A DNA stretch of 57,933 bases, taken from the NCBI RefSeq assembly GCF_000169095.1, contig NZ_AAVU01000045.1, forward strand, positions 1-57,933. Direction: 5' to 3'. Origin of the DNA: Lyngbya sp. PCC 8106 (GTDB lineage: Bacteria > Cyanobacteriota > Cyanobacteriia > Cyanobacteriales > Microcoleaceae). Positions 1-8,170 of this stretch are shown here, piece after piece (the first letter of the stretch is position 1; each line of letters begins with the position of its first letter). Below the pieces are notes generated by a model. The model made no database searches and was not told the origin of the DNA. It saw only the letters and a program-made list of their open reading frames with translations. Position numbers and translations under genes: made by a program.

Positions 1-1
1 C

Positions 2-382
2 CGCATAAATCCACACTCGGTAACACTACTCAACTACCATTTTGTCTTCTGTCCAAAGAGGAGAAAGAAAGTATTGGTAGGAGAAGTGGCAATGAGACTT
101 CAAGATATAATCTTTGAGCTTTGTGTGGAAAACAACTGGAGATTAATAGCCTTAGAAGTTATGCCTGACCATGTTCATTTATTTCTAGAGGTTGACCCAA
201 CTTTTTCGCCCTCAACAATAATAAAGAGAATTAAAGGAAGAGCCTCACATCATTTAAGAAAAGAATATCCACATCTACTCAAATTACCGACTCTTTGGAC
301 TCCCAGTTATTTCTGTGCGACGACCGGGAATGCTTCAACTGAAACCATTAAAAAGTACATCGAAAATCAGAAAGGAAAGTAA
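2..382 (+). CDS. tnpA: IS200/IS605 family Y1 transposase TnpA, truncated by the window edge
   Basis: This single-strand HUH transposase moves IS200/IS605 elements. The frame is open from base 2, and the residues before the first in-window start (NYHFVFCPKRRKKVLVGEVA) match the usual TnpA N-terminus, so the true start lies upstream of the window. The HUH metal motif is visible as PDHVHLFLEV, and the nucleophilic tyrosine lies in IKKYIENQ near the C-terminus. The 3' end looks intact and is followed 2 bases later by a perfect hairpin. No TnpB reading frame follows. Family assignment is secure; activity is unknown because the 5' end is outside the window. Confidence 0.88.
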   Translation, partial: RINPHSVTLLNYHFVFCPKRRKKVLVGEVAMRLQDIIFELCVENNWRLIALEVMPDHVHLFLEVDPTFSPSTIIKRIKGRASHHLRKEYPHLLKLPTLWTPSYFCATTGNASTETIKKYIENQKGK

Positions 383-383
383 T

Positions 384-401
384 GGCAGATTAAAATCTGC
401 C
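384..401. repeat. Perfect hairpin after tnpA, probable IS200/IS605 right-end structure or terminator
   Basis: GGCAGATT, AA, AATCTGCC form an 8-bp perfect stem with a 2-base loop, immediately after the transposase stop. IS200/IS605 elements carry subterminal imperfect hairpins recognised by TnpA, so this may mark the right end. There is no T-run directly after it, which argues mildly against a simple terminator. Confidence 0.55.
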
Positions 402-462
402 GCGTCGCTATTCGTCCATATCTTAAAAGACATGGCTAACTTTCTCCCGCATTATTTCAAGG

Positions 463-671
463 TTTAGCTGAACTTCCAAAATGGCACAGCCATTAAGATA
501 ATCTGGTTGTGAGGGTCCAACTGGGGCGGTTTTGTACCAGCTAGAATGGGATTTGACGGTAATGCCGGAAGTTTGGTCAATCGTTTTCAAGGCATTTTCT
601 AGGGTAGCATGAGAGTCACCCTAGAAAATGCCAAGGGCGATCACACTCATTGTCGGTTTTGTGGTTATCAT
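463..671 (-). pseudogene. Decayed 5' part of a folK (HPPK) gene
   Basis: This stretch aligns base by base with the start half of the intact folK at 7055-7558 (about 7345-7558) but carries many substitutions. In the motif that reads ALGSNLGD in the intact copy, this relic has an in-frame TAG. The 3' half of the gene, with the RWGxRTLDLD motif, is missing. It is the oldest-looking of three folK copies, and a folB relic lies directly upstream on the same strand, the same order as the intact pair at 12384-13293. Confidence 0.8.
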
Positions 672-723
672 GTTTGCAGCGTTATAGACGGTAGCCCTAT
701 AAAAATTATGGCTCTCCTCAACA

Positions 724-869
724 TTAAGCGGCTTCAGTTTTGGAGCGAGTCATGTCGATCGCCACCTGACCTCTAAAACCTGGAATCGGTGGCCATTTAG
801 TCACCCGCGATCGCACTCATTGTCGGTGTCGAGAATGGCATCAATAATCGCGGTATTCAACCGTTCGAT
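724..869 (-). pseudogene. 3' fragment of folB (dihydroneopterin aldolase), truncated
   Basis: The segment matches the C-terminal part of the intact folB at 12931-13293, including the region for the PPIPGFRG motif, but with scattered changes. Homology stops abruptly at CGTTCGAT, where the intact gene continues with CATCTTAT and this copy switches to a short filler and then a dioxygenase fragment. The breakpoint is identical to that of the second folB relic at 7614-7763, so both come from one original rearrangement. Confidence 0.78.
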
Positions 870-900
870 GCAAGATATTAGCAGGTGGGTGAGGCTCTAG

Positions 901-1179
901 CAAAATTGGGATATACCTTTTGACAAAATGGAAAAATTTTATGAAGCTTATAGTCAATTCTTCCGTTATTTGAAAAGCCCTGATTATCAATATCATTTCC
1001 GTTCAGAAGCAGGAAATTGCCGGATGGTGCAAAACTTCCGAGTGCTACATGGTAGAACAGCTTTTGACGCTAATTCTGGGCCTCGACATTTAGAGTCTTC
1101 TTATGTTGCTTGGGATTACTTTACAGCACGAGAAAATTTTCGGCAGTTTCAACATTTGTACTTGAATAGGAGTTGCTAG
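901..1179 (+). pseudogene. C-terminal fragment of a TauD/gamma-butyrobetaine-hydroxylase-like dioxygenase (copy A)
   Basis: Only the last ~93 codons of a 2-oxoglutarate/Fe(II) dioxygenase remain. Homology to the intact gene at 3050-4186 begins right after an in-frame TAG at 898-900 (QNWDIPFDK against SSQLPFDQ). The fragment keeps the distal iron histidine in FRVLHGRTAF and the following Arg-rich segment, but the HxD half of the iron site is gone. An ATG at 928 could give an 83-residue peptide, which would not be a working oxygenase. It is apparently identical to copy B at 7795-8073. Confidence 0.85.
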
Positions 1180-1276
1180 AGGTTTGCCACAGTATTACCC
1201 TTAAGACTTTGAGATTTTAACTCAAGTTCGTGTTAAATTGAAATTTACTTGTGGTTAAATCTAGTTCTTAAAAACA

Positions 1277-1996
1277 ATGATCAAAAAAGCACTCGTAACA
1301 GGTTCCGCAAGTGGAATAGGTAGGGCGATCGCTCTTGACTTAGCGGTCAAAGGATTTGATGTAGCATTTCACTATAACCACAGTGCAGAAGCAGCTAACC
1401 AAGCAAGTCAACAAGCAGCTACCCACGGAATAAAATCTATTGCTCTACAAGCAGATGTTACCAAACCAGAGCAAGCTCAGTCTCTAGTAGAAAATGCAGC
1501 CGAAAAACTCGGAGGTTTGTCGGTAGTAGTTAATAACGTGGGTAACTATTTGGAAAAACCGACCAGCGAAATATCTGTTGAGGAGTGGCATCAAATGCTT
1601 GACTCTAACCTCAATGCCACTTTCTATGTGACTCAAGCAACAATTCCTTACTTCAAAGCAGCAGGTTGGGGACGTATTGTTAACTTGGCCTTCGCCAGTG
1701 CCCAACATACGATAGCAGGTGAGGTAGAGACAGCCTATAGAATTGCAAAAACTGGTATTATCATCTATACTAAATCATTGGCTAAGGAGTTGATTTTAGA
1801 CAATATTACTGCTAATGTAGTTTCTCCCGGAGTTGCAGAAAATTCTGTTGGTTTAGAGGAAACGATCCCGATTCTGCCAGCTAAACGGCCTGCTACTGTA
1901 CAAGATATTAGCAATGCAGTTTGTTTTTTTATAAGTCCTGAAGCTGACTACATCACAGGACAAGTAATGGAAGTAGCAGGAGGATGGCGGTTGTAG
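1277..1996 (+). CDS. Short-chain dehydrogenase/reductase, pteridine-reductase-like (copy 1)
   Basis: A classical SDR of 239 residues that probably reduces a carbonyl or pterin-type substrate with NAD(P)H. The Rossmann motif appears as TGSASGIGRA near residues 8-17, the NNVG structural motif in mid-protein, and the catalytic Tyr-x3-Lys as YRIAK preceded by a Ser in FASAQ. The C-terminus has the usual GQVMEVAGG. It lies between a dioxygenase fragment and a DHPS-like gene, and a near relative at 8171 sits in the same order. The association with pterin genes suggests a pteridine or sepiapterin reductase role, but SDR substrate cannot be read from sequence. Confidence 0.85.
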   Translation: MIKKALVTGSASGIGRAIALDLAVKGFDVAFHYNHSAEAANQASQQAATHGIKSIALQADVTKPEQAQSLVENAAEKLGGLSVVVNNVGNYLEKPTSEISVEEWHQMLDSNLNATFYVTQATIPYFKAAGWGRIVNLAFASAQHTIAGEVETAYRIAKTGIIIYTKSLAKELILDNITANVVSPGVAENSVGLEETIPILPAKRPATVQDISNAVCFFISPEADYITGQVMEVAGGWRL

Positions 1997-2068
1997 GGTC
2001 TGAGTTATCAAATCTCTACAAAGTGAAACAATGTAGCCAAAGTTAATACACCACAGGAGTTAAAAAAA

Positions 2069-2977
2069 ATGCTTACTCTCGCAGATATTTACGAAATATA
2101 TGACAAACACAAAGATGACTACGATGTACAAGTAGAAGAGTTTACTATCGGAAATAAAAAGTTTAACTTTAATACTCAAACAGCACTTTTAGGCATAATC
2201 AATCTTTCCACTGATTCTTGGTGGAATCACTCTATCTGTTATAATGCCGAACAAGCAATTCGTCGTGGTAAAGTTCTCACAGCTCAAGGTGCAGATATTA
2301 TTGATATTGGTGCAGAAGCAAGTTCCAAAAACACACAGAGAGCTGATGAATTTAAACAAACAAGTTCGCTTTTGCCAGTAATAGAAACTCTCAGTCAAGA
2401 AAAGATATTAACTTCCATTGAAACTTATTACCCTGAAGTTGCAAGAGAATGTTTGAAAAATGGTGCAAATGTCATCAATTATACTGGCACTGAGAATAGC
2501 AAAGAAATGTATCGAGTAGTAGCTGATTATGATGCAGCTATCATTATCTGTTACCTCCAAGGAAATAAAGATGCTAGAGATGTTGGAGAATTTGACTTTG
2601 AGTCAGCAAAAGATCCTATGGATGTATTCTACGATTTTTTTGCCAGGGAAATAGAAACGGCAACTAAGCTAGGAGTCAAGAAAATTTTTATCGATCCTGC
2701 TGTAGGGATTGGATATTCAAATTTCTATTACCAATATAAAAATGTATCAAATCGGATCGGGTATCAAGTTAGAACTCTATTAAATGCTTTTCGTCTGAGA
2801 AAATTAGGATTTCCAGTTTTTCTATCAGCTCCTAGTGCTTTAGAAATTTTTGGAGAAGAAGTTAGAAGTTCTCAAGTAGTCGCAGCAGTTTTTGCAGCAT
2901 TAGGAAAAGTCGATATCATTAGAACCCATGAAGTTTCTAAAGTTAAAGCTGTCTTAGAAACTATGAGTTTGATTTGA
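2069..2977 (+). CDS. Diverged dihydropteroate-synthase-like protein (copy 1)
   Basis: A 302-residue TIM-barrel protein of the pterin-binding family. Recognisable landmarks are NLSTDSW (45-51, in place of NVTPDSF), DIGAEAS (79-85, in place of DxGGESTRPG), SIETY (116-120, in place of SVDTY), an INY where DHPS has IND, FIDPAVGIG (197-205) and RTHEV (285-289, in place of RVHDV). The Asn, Asp and Arg/His of the pterin and pyrophosphate sites are kept. The STRPG loop and the SRKS motif that contact p-aminobenzoate and the pterin are absent. This argues against an ordinary FolP and for another acceptor or reaction. AGGAG lies 9 bases before the ATG. Confidence 0.8.
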   Translation: MLTLADIYEIYDKHKDDYDVQVEEFTIGNKKFNFNTQTALLGIINLSTDSWWNHSICYNAEQAIRRGKVLTAQGADIIDIGAEASSKNTQRADEFKQTSSLLPVIETLSQEKILTSIETYYPEVARECLKNGANVINYTGTENSKEMYRVVADYDAAIIICYLQGNKDARDVGEFDFESAKDPMDVFYDFFAREIETATKLGVKKIFIDPAVGIGYSNFYYQYKNVSNRIGYQVRTLLNAFRLRKLGFPVFLSAPSALEIFGEEVRSSQVVAAVFAALGKVDIIRTHEVSKVKAVLETMSLI

Positions 2978-3008
2978 ATCAAAAAATGCTCTGAAGTTTA
3001 TCCCAAAA

Positions 3009-3047
3009 GCGAATTTTCGGCAATTTAAACATTTGTACTTGAGTTAG
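3009..3047 (+). pseudogene. Twelve-codon relic of a dioxygenase 3' end
   Basis: The codons read ANFRQFKHLYLS followed by TAG, matching the last residues of the dioxygenase fragments (ENFRQFQHLYL). It ends 2 bases before the start codon of the intact dioxygenase at 3050. It shows that another dioxygenase copy once stood here between the DHPS-like gene and the present one. Confidence 0.75.
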
Positions 3048-3049
3048 TT

Positions 3050-4186
3050 ATGAGTCCTCAATTAACACAAAATATCGTAGCAGGCGATCGCTCTGTAACA
3101 GTAAATGGCAAACGTTTCCACTATATCTGGTTGCGGGATAATTGTCTGAGTCCTAAATATTACCATCCTACTTCTTTTCAGAAAATGTATGACATTTCTG
3201 AGGTGACTGCAACTCCAAAACCTCTGAATATAGAATTAACAGATGAAAAATTGATCGTTGACTGGGATGAAGACCCACCCCATCGCAGCATCTTTCCTAT
3301 CTCTTGGTTAATGAGTCATGCTTATGATGGAGACCAGGGCCTAAAACCCTCCAGAGAGAAGATTTTATGGGATAAAGCTTGGGTAGATATACATCTCCCA
3401 AAATGGATTAATGCTCAGTCTGGAGATAGCCAAACTTGGAGAAATCAGCTTTTGACATTAGGCTTTACTATAGTCAAAAACTTACCTGATGAAGACCTAG
3501 ATAATTTTATCTCTGATATTGGACCTGCTCACTATCTAGGCAAATATGGACGATACTCTCCAGTCAAAGCCATTCCAAACGCTCAAGATTTATCCCTATC
3601 TGCGGAGGGTAACGAGTTATCGCCTCATACTGATATTACCTTTATGTCTACACCTCCTTTAGTCCAACTGTTATATTGTGTAGAAAATTTGGCTACTGGA
3701 GGAGAGTCGGTATTGGTAGATGGGTTTAAAGTTGCCAGAGATTTTCAACAGCATCACCCTCAATACTTTGAAATTTTAACCAAAGTGCCAGTTAAATTCG
3801 AGCAGTTTTACCAAGAATGGGAATATTATGTATCTCGAACAACTCCTATAATTGAACTAGAGCAAGATGGTTTAGTTAGTGGAATATATTTTTCCCACAA
3901 AAACTTTAGTTCCCAACTTCCATTTGACCAAGTAGAAGAATTTTATGAAGCATATAAAACATTCTTTTTATACCTCAAAAATCCGGCTTATCAATATTGG
4001 TTTCGTCTGGAGCCAGGAGATTGTTTATTAGTAGAAAATTTTCGAGTATTACATGGCAGAAAAGCATTTAATCCAAATTCTGGAATGAGACATTTAGAAG
4101 TAGCATATATGGATTTGCAATATTTTGTCGGACGAGAAGATTTTCATCGTTTAAAGCATTTGTATCAATCTATTTCAGGAGGTTAA
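3050..4186 (+). CDS. TauD/gamma-butyrobetaine-hydroxylase-like 2-oxoglutarate dioxygenase
   Basis: A full-length (378 aa) member of the group whose known enzymes hydroxylate trimethylammonium compounds such as gamma-butyrobetaine and trimethyllysine. Residues ~10-90 are the GBBH-like N-terminal domain (WLRDNC signature); most of its usual zinc cysteines are missing. Residues ~115-375 are the TauD double-stranded beta-helix, with iron ligands H193 and D195 in SPHTDITF and H335 in FRVLHGR, and a likely 2-oxoglutarate Arg at R347. It is the only intact copy among four traces in this island. A methyltransferase starts 6 bases after its stop, preceded by AGGAGG inside the end of this gene, so the two are probably co-translated. 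Confidence 0.87.
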   Translation: MSPQLTQNIVAGDRSVTVNGKRFHYIWLRDNCLSPKYYHPTSFQKMYDISEVTATPKPLNIELTDEKLIVDWDEDPPHRSIFPISWLMSHAYDGDQGLKPSREKILWDKAWVDIHLPKWINAQSGDSQTWRNQLLTLGFTIVKNLPDEDLDNFISDIGPAHYLGKYGRYSPVKAIPNAQDLSLSAEGNELSPHTDITFMSTPPLVQLLYCVENLATGGESVLVDGFKVARDFQQHHPQYFEILTKVPVKFEQFYQEWEYYVSRTTPIIELEQDGLVSGIYFSHKNFSSQLPFDQVEEFYEAYKTFFLYLKNPAYQYWFRLEPGDCLLVENFRVLHGRKAFNPNSGMRHLEVAYMDLQYFVGREDFHRLKHLYQSISGG

Positions 4187-4192
4187 TTGAAA

Positions 4193-4948
4193 ATGAGTTA
4201 CCAAGATATTGTTAAACAAGCAAAGCATAAACAAGAACCTATGCAGGAAAATAGGTTTGTTAAAATTTCTGAGCGAGAAGATAAAAGCGATATTCCTTTT
4301 TTAGCTTGGCCACCGCTATTAAATAATAGTTATTTACAAACCTGGAAAGGAATTATTTTAAATAAAGGAGTAACAGAAATTGCTCTTTATCCAATGTTAT
4401 TTTATGAACTTCAACCAAAGACAATTATTGAAATTGGTGCTTTGAATGGAGGTGGAGCGATTTGGATGGCTGACATTTTAAATATGTTTGGCATAGATGC
4501 TTCTATTTATTCGGTTGATATCGATATATCTTTGGTAGATGAAAAAGCAAAAGCAGATTCTAGGGTACATTTTTTACAGGGTGACTGTAATAAAATAGGA
4601 GAAGTCTTCTCACCTGAAACTTTGGCTCAGTTTCCTCATCCTTGGTTGATTATAGAAGATGCTCATGTTAATCTAGTTGCTGTGGTAGATTATTTTCATA
4701 ATAACGGTCTTAAAACAGGTGATTATTTAATAGTTGAAGACACTAATAAATATATGTGGGAAGTATGGGCTGATAATTGGGATTCTCAGGAAAATCAGGA
4801 AGAAATGGAGAAAGGTCCACAGAAAATGGATGAATTAAGAAGCTGGTTACAAAACCATGAGAAGGAATATTTGATCGATAGTTACTATCAAGATATGTAT
4901 GGTTATAACGGCTCAAAAAATTGGAATTCTATTCTGAAAAAATTCTAG
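4193..4948 (+). CDS. CmcI-type SAM-dependent methyltransferase
   Basis: A 251-residue protein resembling the cephalosporin hydroxylase/CmcI and rhamnosyl O-methyltransferase family. The SAM motif I is EIGALNGGG, an acidic residue of motif II follows in YSVDID, and IIEDAH plus DYLIVEDTN give the metal-binding carboxylates typical of this group. I place the start at the ATG at 4193 because AGGAGG lies 10 bases before it; a TTG at 4187 is also possible. It is likely to O-methylate the pathway product after the dioxygenase. The substrate is unknown. Confidence 0.78.
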   Translation: MSYQDIVKQAKHKQEPMQENRFVKISEREDKSDIPFLAWPPLLNNSYLQTWKGIILNKGVTEIALYPMLFYELQPKTIIEIGALNGGGAIWMADILNMFGIDASIYSVDIDISLVDEKAKADSRVHFLQGDCNKIGEVFSPETLAQFPHPWLIIEDAHVNLVAVVDYFHNNGLKTGDYLIVEDTNKYMWEVWADNWDSQENQEEMEKGPQKMDELRSWLQNHEKEYLIDSYYQDMYGYNGSKNWNSILKKF

Positions 4949-5002
4949 AAAAATCTTTTTAAGATAGTCTTGACTGGTGATTATATCTAGTTCTTAAAGA
5001 CT

Positions 5003-5534
5003 ATGCTAAAAAAGCACTTGTGACAGGTTCAGCAGTGGGAATAGGTAGGGCGCGCGCTCTCGACTTAGCTAGCAAAGGATTTGATGTGGCATTTCACTAT
5101 AATCGTAGTGCAGAAGCAGCTAACCAAGCAAGTCAGGAAGCAACTACTTACGGAGTCAAAGCGAGCGCCCTTCAAGCAGATATTACTAAACCGGAACAGG
5201 CTAGAATATAGTTAATTTTGCTTGCGCTAACGCTCAAAATGTGGTATCACGGCGAACTAATACAGCTTATATAATTGCCAAAACTGGTATGATCATCTAT
5301 ACTAAGTCATTAGCTCTTGAACTAATTAAAGAGAAAATTACTGTTAATGTAGTATCGCCTGGAGTCGCAGAAAATTCTTGGGATTTAGAAGAAATGATTT
5401 CTAAATTACCTGCCAAACGACCAGCAACTTTGCTAGAAATTAATCATGCAGTTGGGTTTTTTATCAACCCTAATTCTGATTATATTACAGGGCAAATTTT
5501 GGAATTTTCTGGTGGTTGCAGTTTGTGGTTATAA
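5003..5534 (+). pseudogene. Broken short-chain dehydrogenase (copy 2)
   Basis: This is a third SDR of the same family, now inactivated in two ways. One base is missing just after the ATG, so that frame reaches TGA at codon 7, whereas the homologues continue into TGSASGIG. A deletion of roughly 190 bases removes the middle, joining KPEQA directly to the stretch before the catalytic Tyr (YIIAK in this copy). The two halves are therefore in different frames (5020-5211 and 5241-5534). The upstream TCTAGTTCTTAAA is shared with the intact copies. Confidence 0.88.
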
Positions 5535-5600
5535 TTTTTTATCCCGATTTTTGACAATATTGACAATATATATTATTGATTATTTGAACAGCAAATAAAA

Positions 5601-6047
5601 ATGACATCAAATCAGGAGGAAATACCCAAAATTAAAAGAGCTGAATCTAACTCAGAAACTTGGATGATAGGCAAAGAATTTAGATTTGAAGCTTCCCACC
5701 AATTACCTAATCACGATGGTAAATGTGCGAGATTGCACGGTCATTCTTGGCGGGGAGTTATATATGTTTCTGGGAATAAATTGATAGATGCTGGTGCAAA
5801 ACAGGGTATGATTATGGATTATGAAGATATTAAAAAATATCTGAAACCCCTGCTTGATGATTATTTAGACCACTATCACTTAAATGAAACTACAGGTTTA
5901 AATAATCCTACCAGTGAAGCGATCGCTAAATGGATTTATGAACAACTAGAAGATAAAATTCCCGGACTTGTAGCAGTTAGAATTGATGAAACTTGTACTA
6001 GCCAATGTGTTTATTCAAAAGGAACAAGTCATGTCTTCTTACTCTAA
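5601..6047 (+). CDS. 6-pyruvoyl-tetrahydropterin synthase/QueD family enzyme
   Basis: This family acts on dihydroneopterin triphosphate to give 6-carboxy- or 6-pyruvoyl-tetrahydropterin. Zinc ligands H33, H46 and H48 are in place (EASHQLP and RLHGHSW), the catalytic Cys is C42 in the C-x3-HGH arrangement, and the C-terminal acidic motif is RIDETCTSQC. Length (148 aa) is slightly above the usual 120-140 because of an N-terminal tail of ~23 residues. The C-x3-HGH spacing is QueD-like, but the pterin-rich surroundings leave open a role outside queuosine. Whether a separate queD exists elsewhere in the genome cannot be seen here. Confidence 0.9.
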   Translation: MTSNQEEIPKIKRAESNSETWMIGKEFRFEASHQLPNHDGKCARLHGHSWRGVIYVSGNKLIDAGAKQGMIMDYEDIKKYLKPLLDDYLDHYHLNETTGLNNPTSEAIAKWIYEQLEDKIPGLVAVRIDETCTSQCVYSKGTSHVFLL

Positions 6048-6089
6048 AACAAAAAGTATTAAAACCACAGTAAAAGGAGATTTAACTAA

Positions 6090-7049
6090 ATGAATAAAGT
6101 TGTTACCGTGATTGGTGGCGGGCCTGCTGGTATGTCCTGCGCTCTGTGGTTAAAAAACCTCAGATTTCTGCCCATTATCATTGAAAAAAACAAACAACTT
6201 GGAGGTGGGCAAACCATTAGTCCATTTCACAATACATGGTATTTGGGAATGCCCGGACACACTGGAATGGAATTAGCCAAACAATTTACTCGACATATTG
6301 AACTAGAAGTTATCCCTACCCTATTTGATTCTAAGTTAAAAAGTATTACAAGTGGAGAAAATTTTCAGATTTCCACTGAGACAAATCAAATTACAGCAAA
6401 GTCTATAGTTATTGCTACAGGTCAAAGATATAAAGGATATGAAACCATAGCATCACTTCCGGGAAGTGACGAATTATTATTGTCACCAAATGTATGTTTT
6501 AATCCTGGTGGTACTCCTATAGTTCATGGACAAAAAGTTGCTGTTGTAGGAGGTGGTGACAATGGACTAGGAACAGCAAGAATACTTGCAGATACTGCTC
6601 AACATCTTCACCTGTTTATTCGCTCAGAAATGAAAGGATTTACTATGAATGAAAAAGGTGTTTTTCAACAAATTGAATCTGGTAAAATAACTCTGCACAA
6701 ACCAGCAGTTATCCAGAGATTTAAAGTACAAGGAGATAATATTCAGATTATTTTTAAAGAAGGAAACAAACCGGAGCAAGAATTAGTAGTAAACTATGTT
6801 TGTTTTCGGCTGGGGTTTGCTCCAAATGTAGAGGAGATAGTTAAACTATTTGATCGAGGAGAAGTCGGTTGTTTGGAACTTACCGAAGGTGGGTATATTG
6901 CCACTGATAGATTTCTGCGGACATCAATTCCCCAGGTTTACGCTGCTGGAGATGTGACAAATTATAGAGACCCATGTGTTGTAACCGCAGTAGCTCAGGG
7001 AGCAATTGCAGCACGAAGTGTGGAAGAAGATTTGCGATCAGATGATTAG
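6090..7049 (+). CDS. Thioredoxin-reductase-like FAD/NAD(P)H oxidoreductase without redox CxxC
   Basis: A 319-residue two-domain flavoprotein. FAD is bound by GGGPAG near the N-terminus and by the YAAGDVTN motif near the C-terminus; NAD(P)H is bound by VVGGGDNGLG near residue 150. The position where thioredoxin reductase has its CxxC disulfide contains only SPNVCFNPGG, so it cannot be a disulfide reductase of the standard type. Such CxxC-less relatives include ferredoxin/flavodoxin-NADP reductases. A strong AAAGGAGAT precedes the ATG. It ends 5 bases from the convergent folK. It may reduce or oxidise a pterin; that is inference. Confidence 0.8.
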   Translation: MNKVVTVIGGGPAGMSCALWLKNLRFLPIIIEKNKQLGGGQTISPFHNTWYLGMPGHTGMELAKQFTRHIELEVIPTLFDSKLKSITSGENFQISTETNQITAKSIVIATGQRYKGYETIASLPGSDELLLSPNVCFNPGGTPIVHGQKVAVVGGGDNGLGTARILADTAQHLHLFIRSEMKGFTMNEKGVFQQIESGKITLHKPAVIQRFKVQGDNIQIIFKEGNKPEQELVVNYVCFRLGFAPNVEEIVKLFDRGEVGCLELTEGGYIATDRFLRTSIPQVYAAGDVTNYRDPCVVTAVAQGAIAARSVEEDLRSDD

Positions 7050-7054
7050 TTTGA

Positions 7055-7558
7055 TTAGTTCCGATTGATAGATAAAGTCACTCCAGAACTGTCTACTTTT
7101 TCCACCAGTTGAGAAATTACCTTCCCAGAAACGGGTTCGACCCAATCTGGAGCAATTTCCGCTAGTGGAACTAAAACAAATGCTCTTTCGGTCATCCGGG
7201 GGTGCGGGATTTGCAATTTGGGAGTTTCTAGAATTAAATCGCCAAATAATAGTACATCTAAATCTAAGGTTCGCGCACCCCAACGTTCTTGACGGACTCG
7301 ACCAAATTTGTCTTCAATTGCTAGTAAAGTTGTTAGTAATTCTTGGGGGGTAAGCTGAACTTCTAAGACAGCACAGCCATTCAGATAATCCGGTTGTGAT
7401 GGGCCGATGGGTGCCGTTTTGTACCAACTAGAATAGGTTTTGACAGTAATGCCGGGAGTTTGGTCAATCGTTTTTAGGGTATTTTCTAGGGTAGCACGAG
7501 AGTCACCCAAGTTACTGCCAAGAGCGATCGCACTTATTGTCTGTTTTATGGTTGTCAT
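7055..7558 (-). CDS. folK: 6-hydroxymethyl-7,8-dihydropterin pyrophosphokinase, copy A
   Basis: HPPK transfers pyrophosphate from ATP to hydroxymethyl-dihydropterin, the step before dihydropteroate synthase. ALGSNLGD at the N-terminus, the RWGARTLDLDVLLFG motif with the magnesium aspartates, and HPRMTERAFVLVPL are all canonical. The protein (167 aa) is nearly identical to copy B at 12384-12875, differing by a handful of residues and a few extra C-terminal ones. Upstream lies only a folB fragment, so this copy has lost its folB partner. It faces the flavoprotein gene tail to tail. Confidence 0.93.
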   Translation of the reverse strand: MTTIKQTISAIALGSNLGDSRATLENTLKTIDQTPGITVKTYSSWYKTAPIGPSQPDYLNGCAVLEVQLTPQELLTTLLAIEDKFGRVRQERWGARTLDLDVLLFGDLILETPKLQIPHPRMTERAFVLVPLAEIAPDWVEPVSGKVISQLVEKVDSSGVTLSINRN

Positions 7559-7613
7559 TGTTTCAGGGTTATAGACTATAGAATCTCTGTAAAAATTCTG
7601 ACAATTCTCAAAA

Positions 7614-7763
7614 TTAAGAGTTTTGTTTTTCTCGAATCATTTCGATCGCCACATTACCTCTAAAACCGGGAATCGGTGGCCATTTAATCAGCCGCGATCG
7701 CACTTTTTGCACCATTTCCATGTCGAGAATGGCATCAATAATCGCCGTATTCAAGCGTTCGAT
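7614..7763 (-). pseudogene. 3' fragment of folB (second relic)
   Basis: Almost identical to the 3' part of the intact folB at 12931-13078 until CGTTCGAT, where it breaks off and continues into the dioxygenase fragment. It is far better preserved than the relic at 724-869 but has the same breakpoint. The start codon and first ~70 codons are missing. Confidence 0.85.
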
Positions 7764-7794
7764 GCAAGATATTAGCAGGTGGGTGAGGCTCTAG

Positions 7795-8073
7795 CAAAAT
7801 TGGGATATACCTTTTGACAAAATGGAAAAATTTTATGAAGCTTATAGTCAATTCTTCCGTTATTTGAAAAGCCCTGATTATCAATATCATTTCCGTTCAG
7901 AAGCAGGAAATTGCCGGATGGTGCAAAACTTCCGAGTGCTACATGGTAGAACAGCTTTTGACGCTAATTCTGGGCCTCGACATTTAGAGTCTTCTTATGT
8001 TGCTTGGGATTACTTTACAGCACGAGAAAATTTTCGGCAGTTTCAACATTTGTACTTGAATAGGAGTTGCTAG
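7795..8073 (+). pseudogene. C-terminal fragment of a TauD-like dioxygenase (copy B)
   Basis: Apparently identical in sequence to 901-1179. It begins after an in-frame TAG at 7792-7794 and keeps FRVLHGRTAF but not the HTD half of the iron site. The same ~100 bases follow before the next SDR gene as in copy A, with a single substitution seen. Confidence 0.86.
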
Positions 8074-8170
8074 AGGTTTGCCACAGTATTACCTTTAAGA
8101 CTTTGAGATTTTAACTCAAGTTCGTGTTAAATTGAAATTTACTTGTGGTTAAATCTAGTTCTTAAAAACA

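Noticed and set aside
928..1179. 83-residue stand-alone protein
   Set aside because: It is the 3' end of a dioxygenase gene that has lost its iron-binding HxD half, so I list it as a pseudogene rather than a small gene.
7165..7353. 62-codon plus-strand frame inside folK copy A, also present in copy B
   Set aside because: It is antisense to a canonical HPPK gene; its repetition only reflects the duplicated folK.
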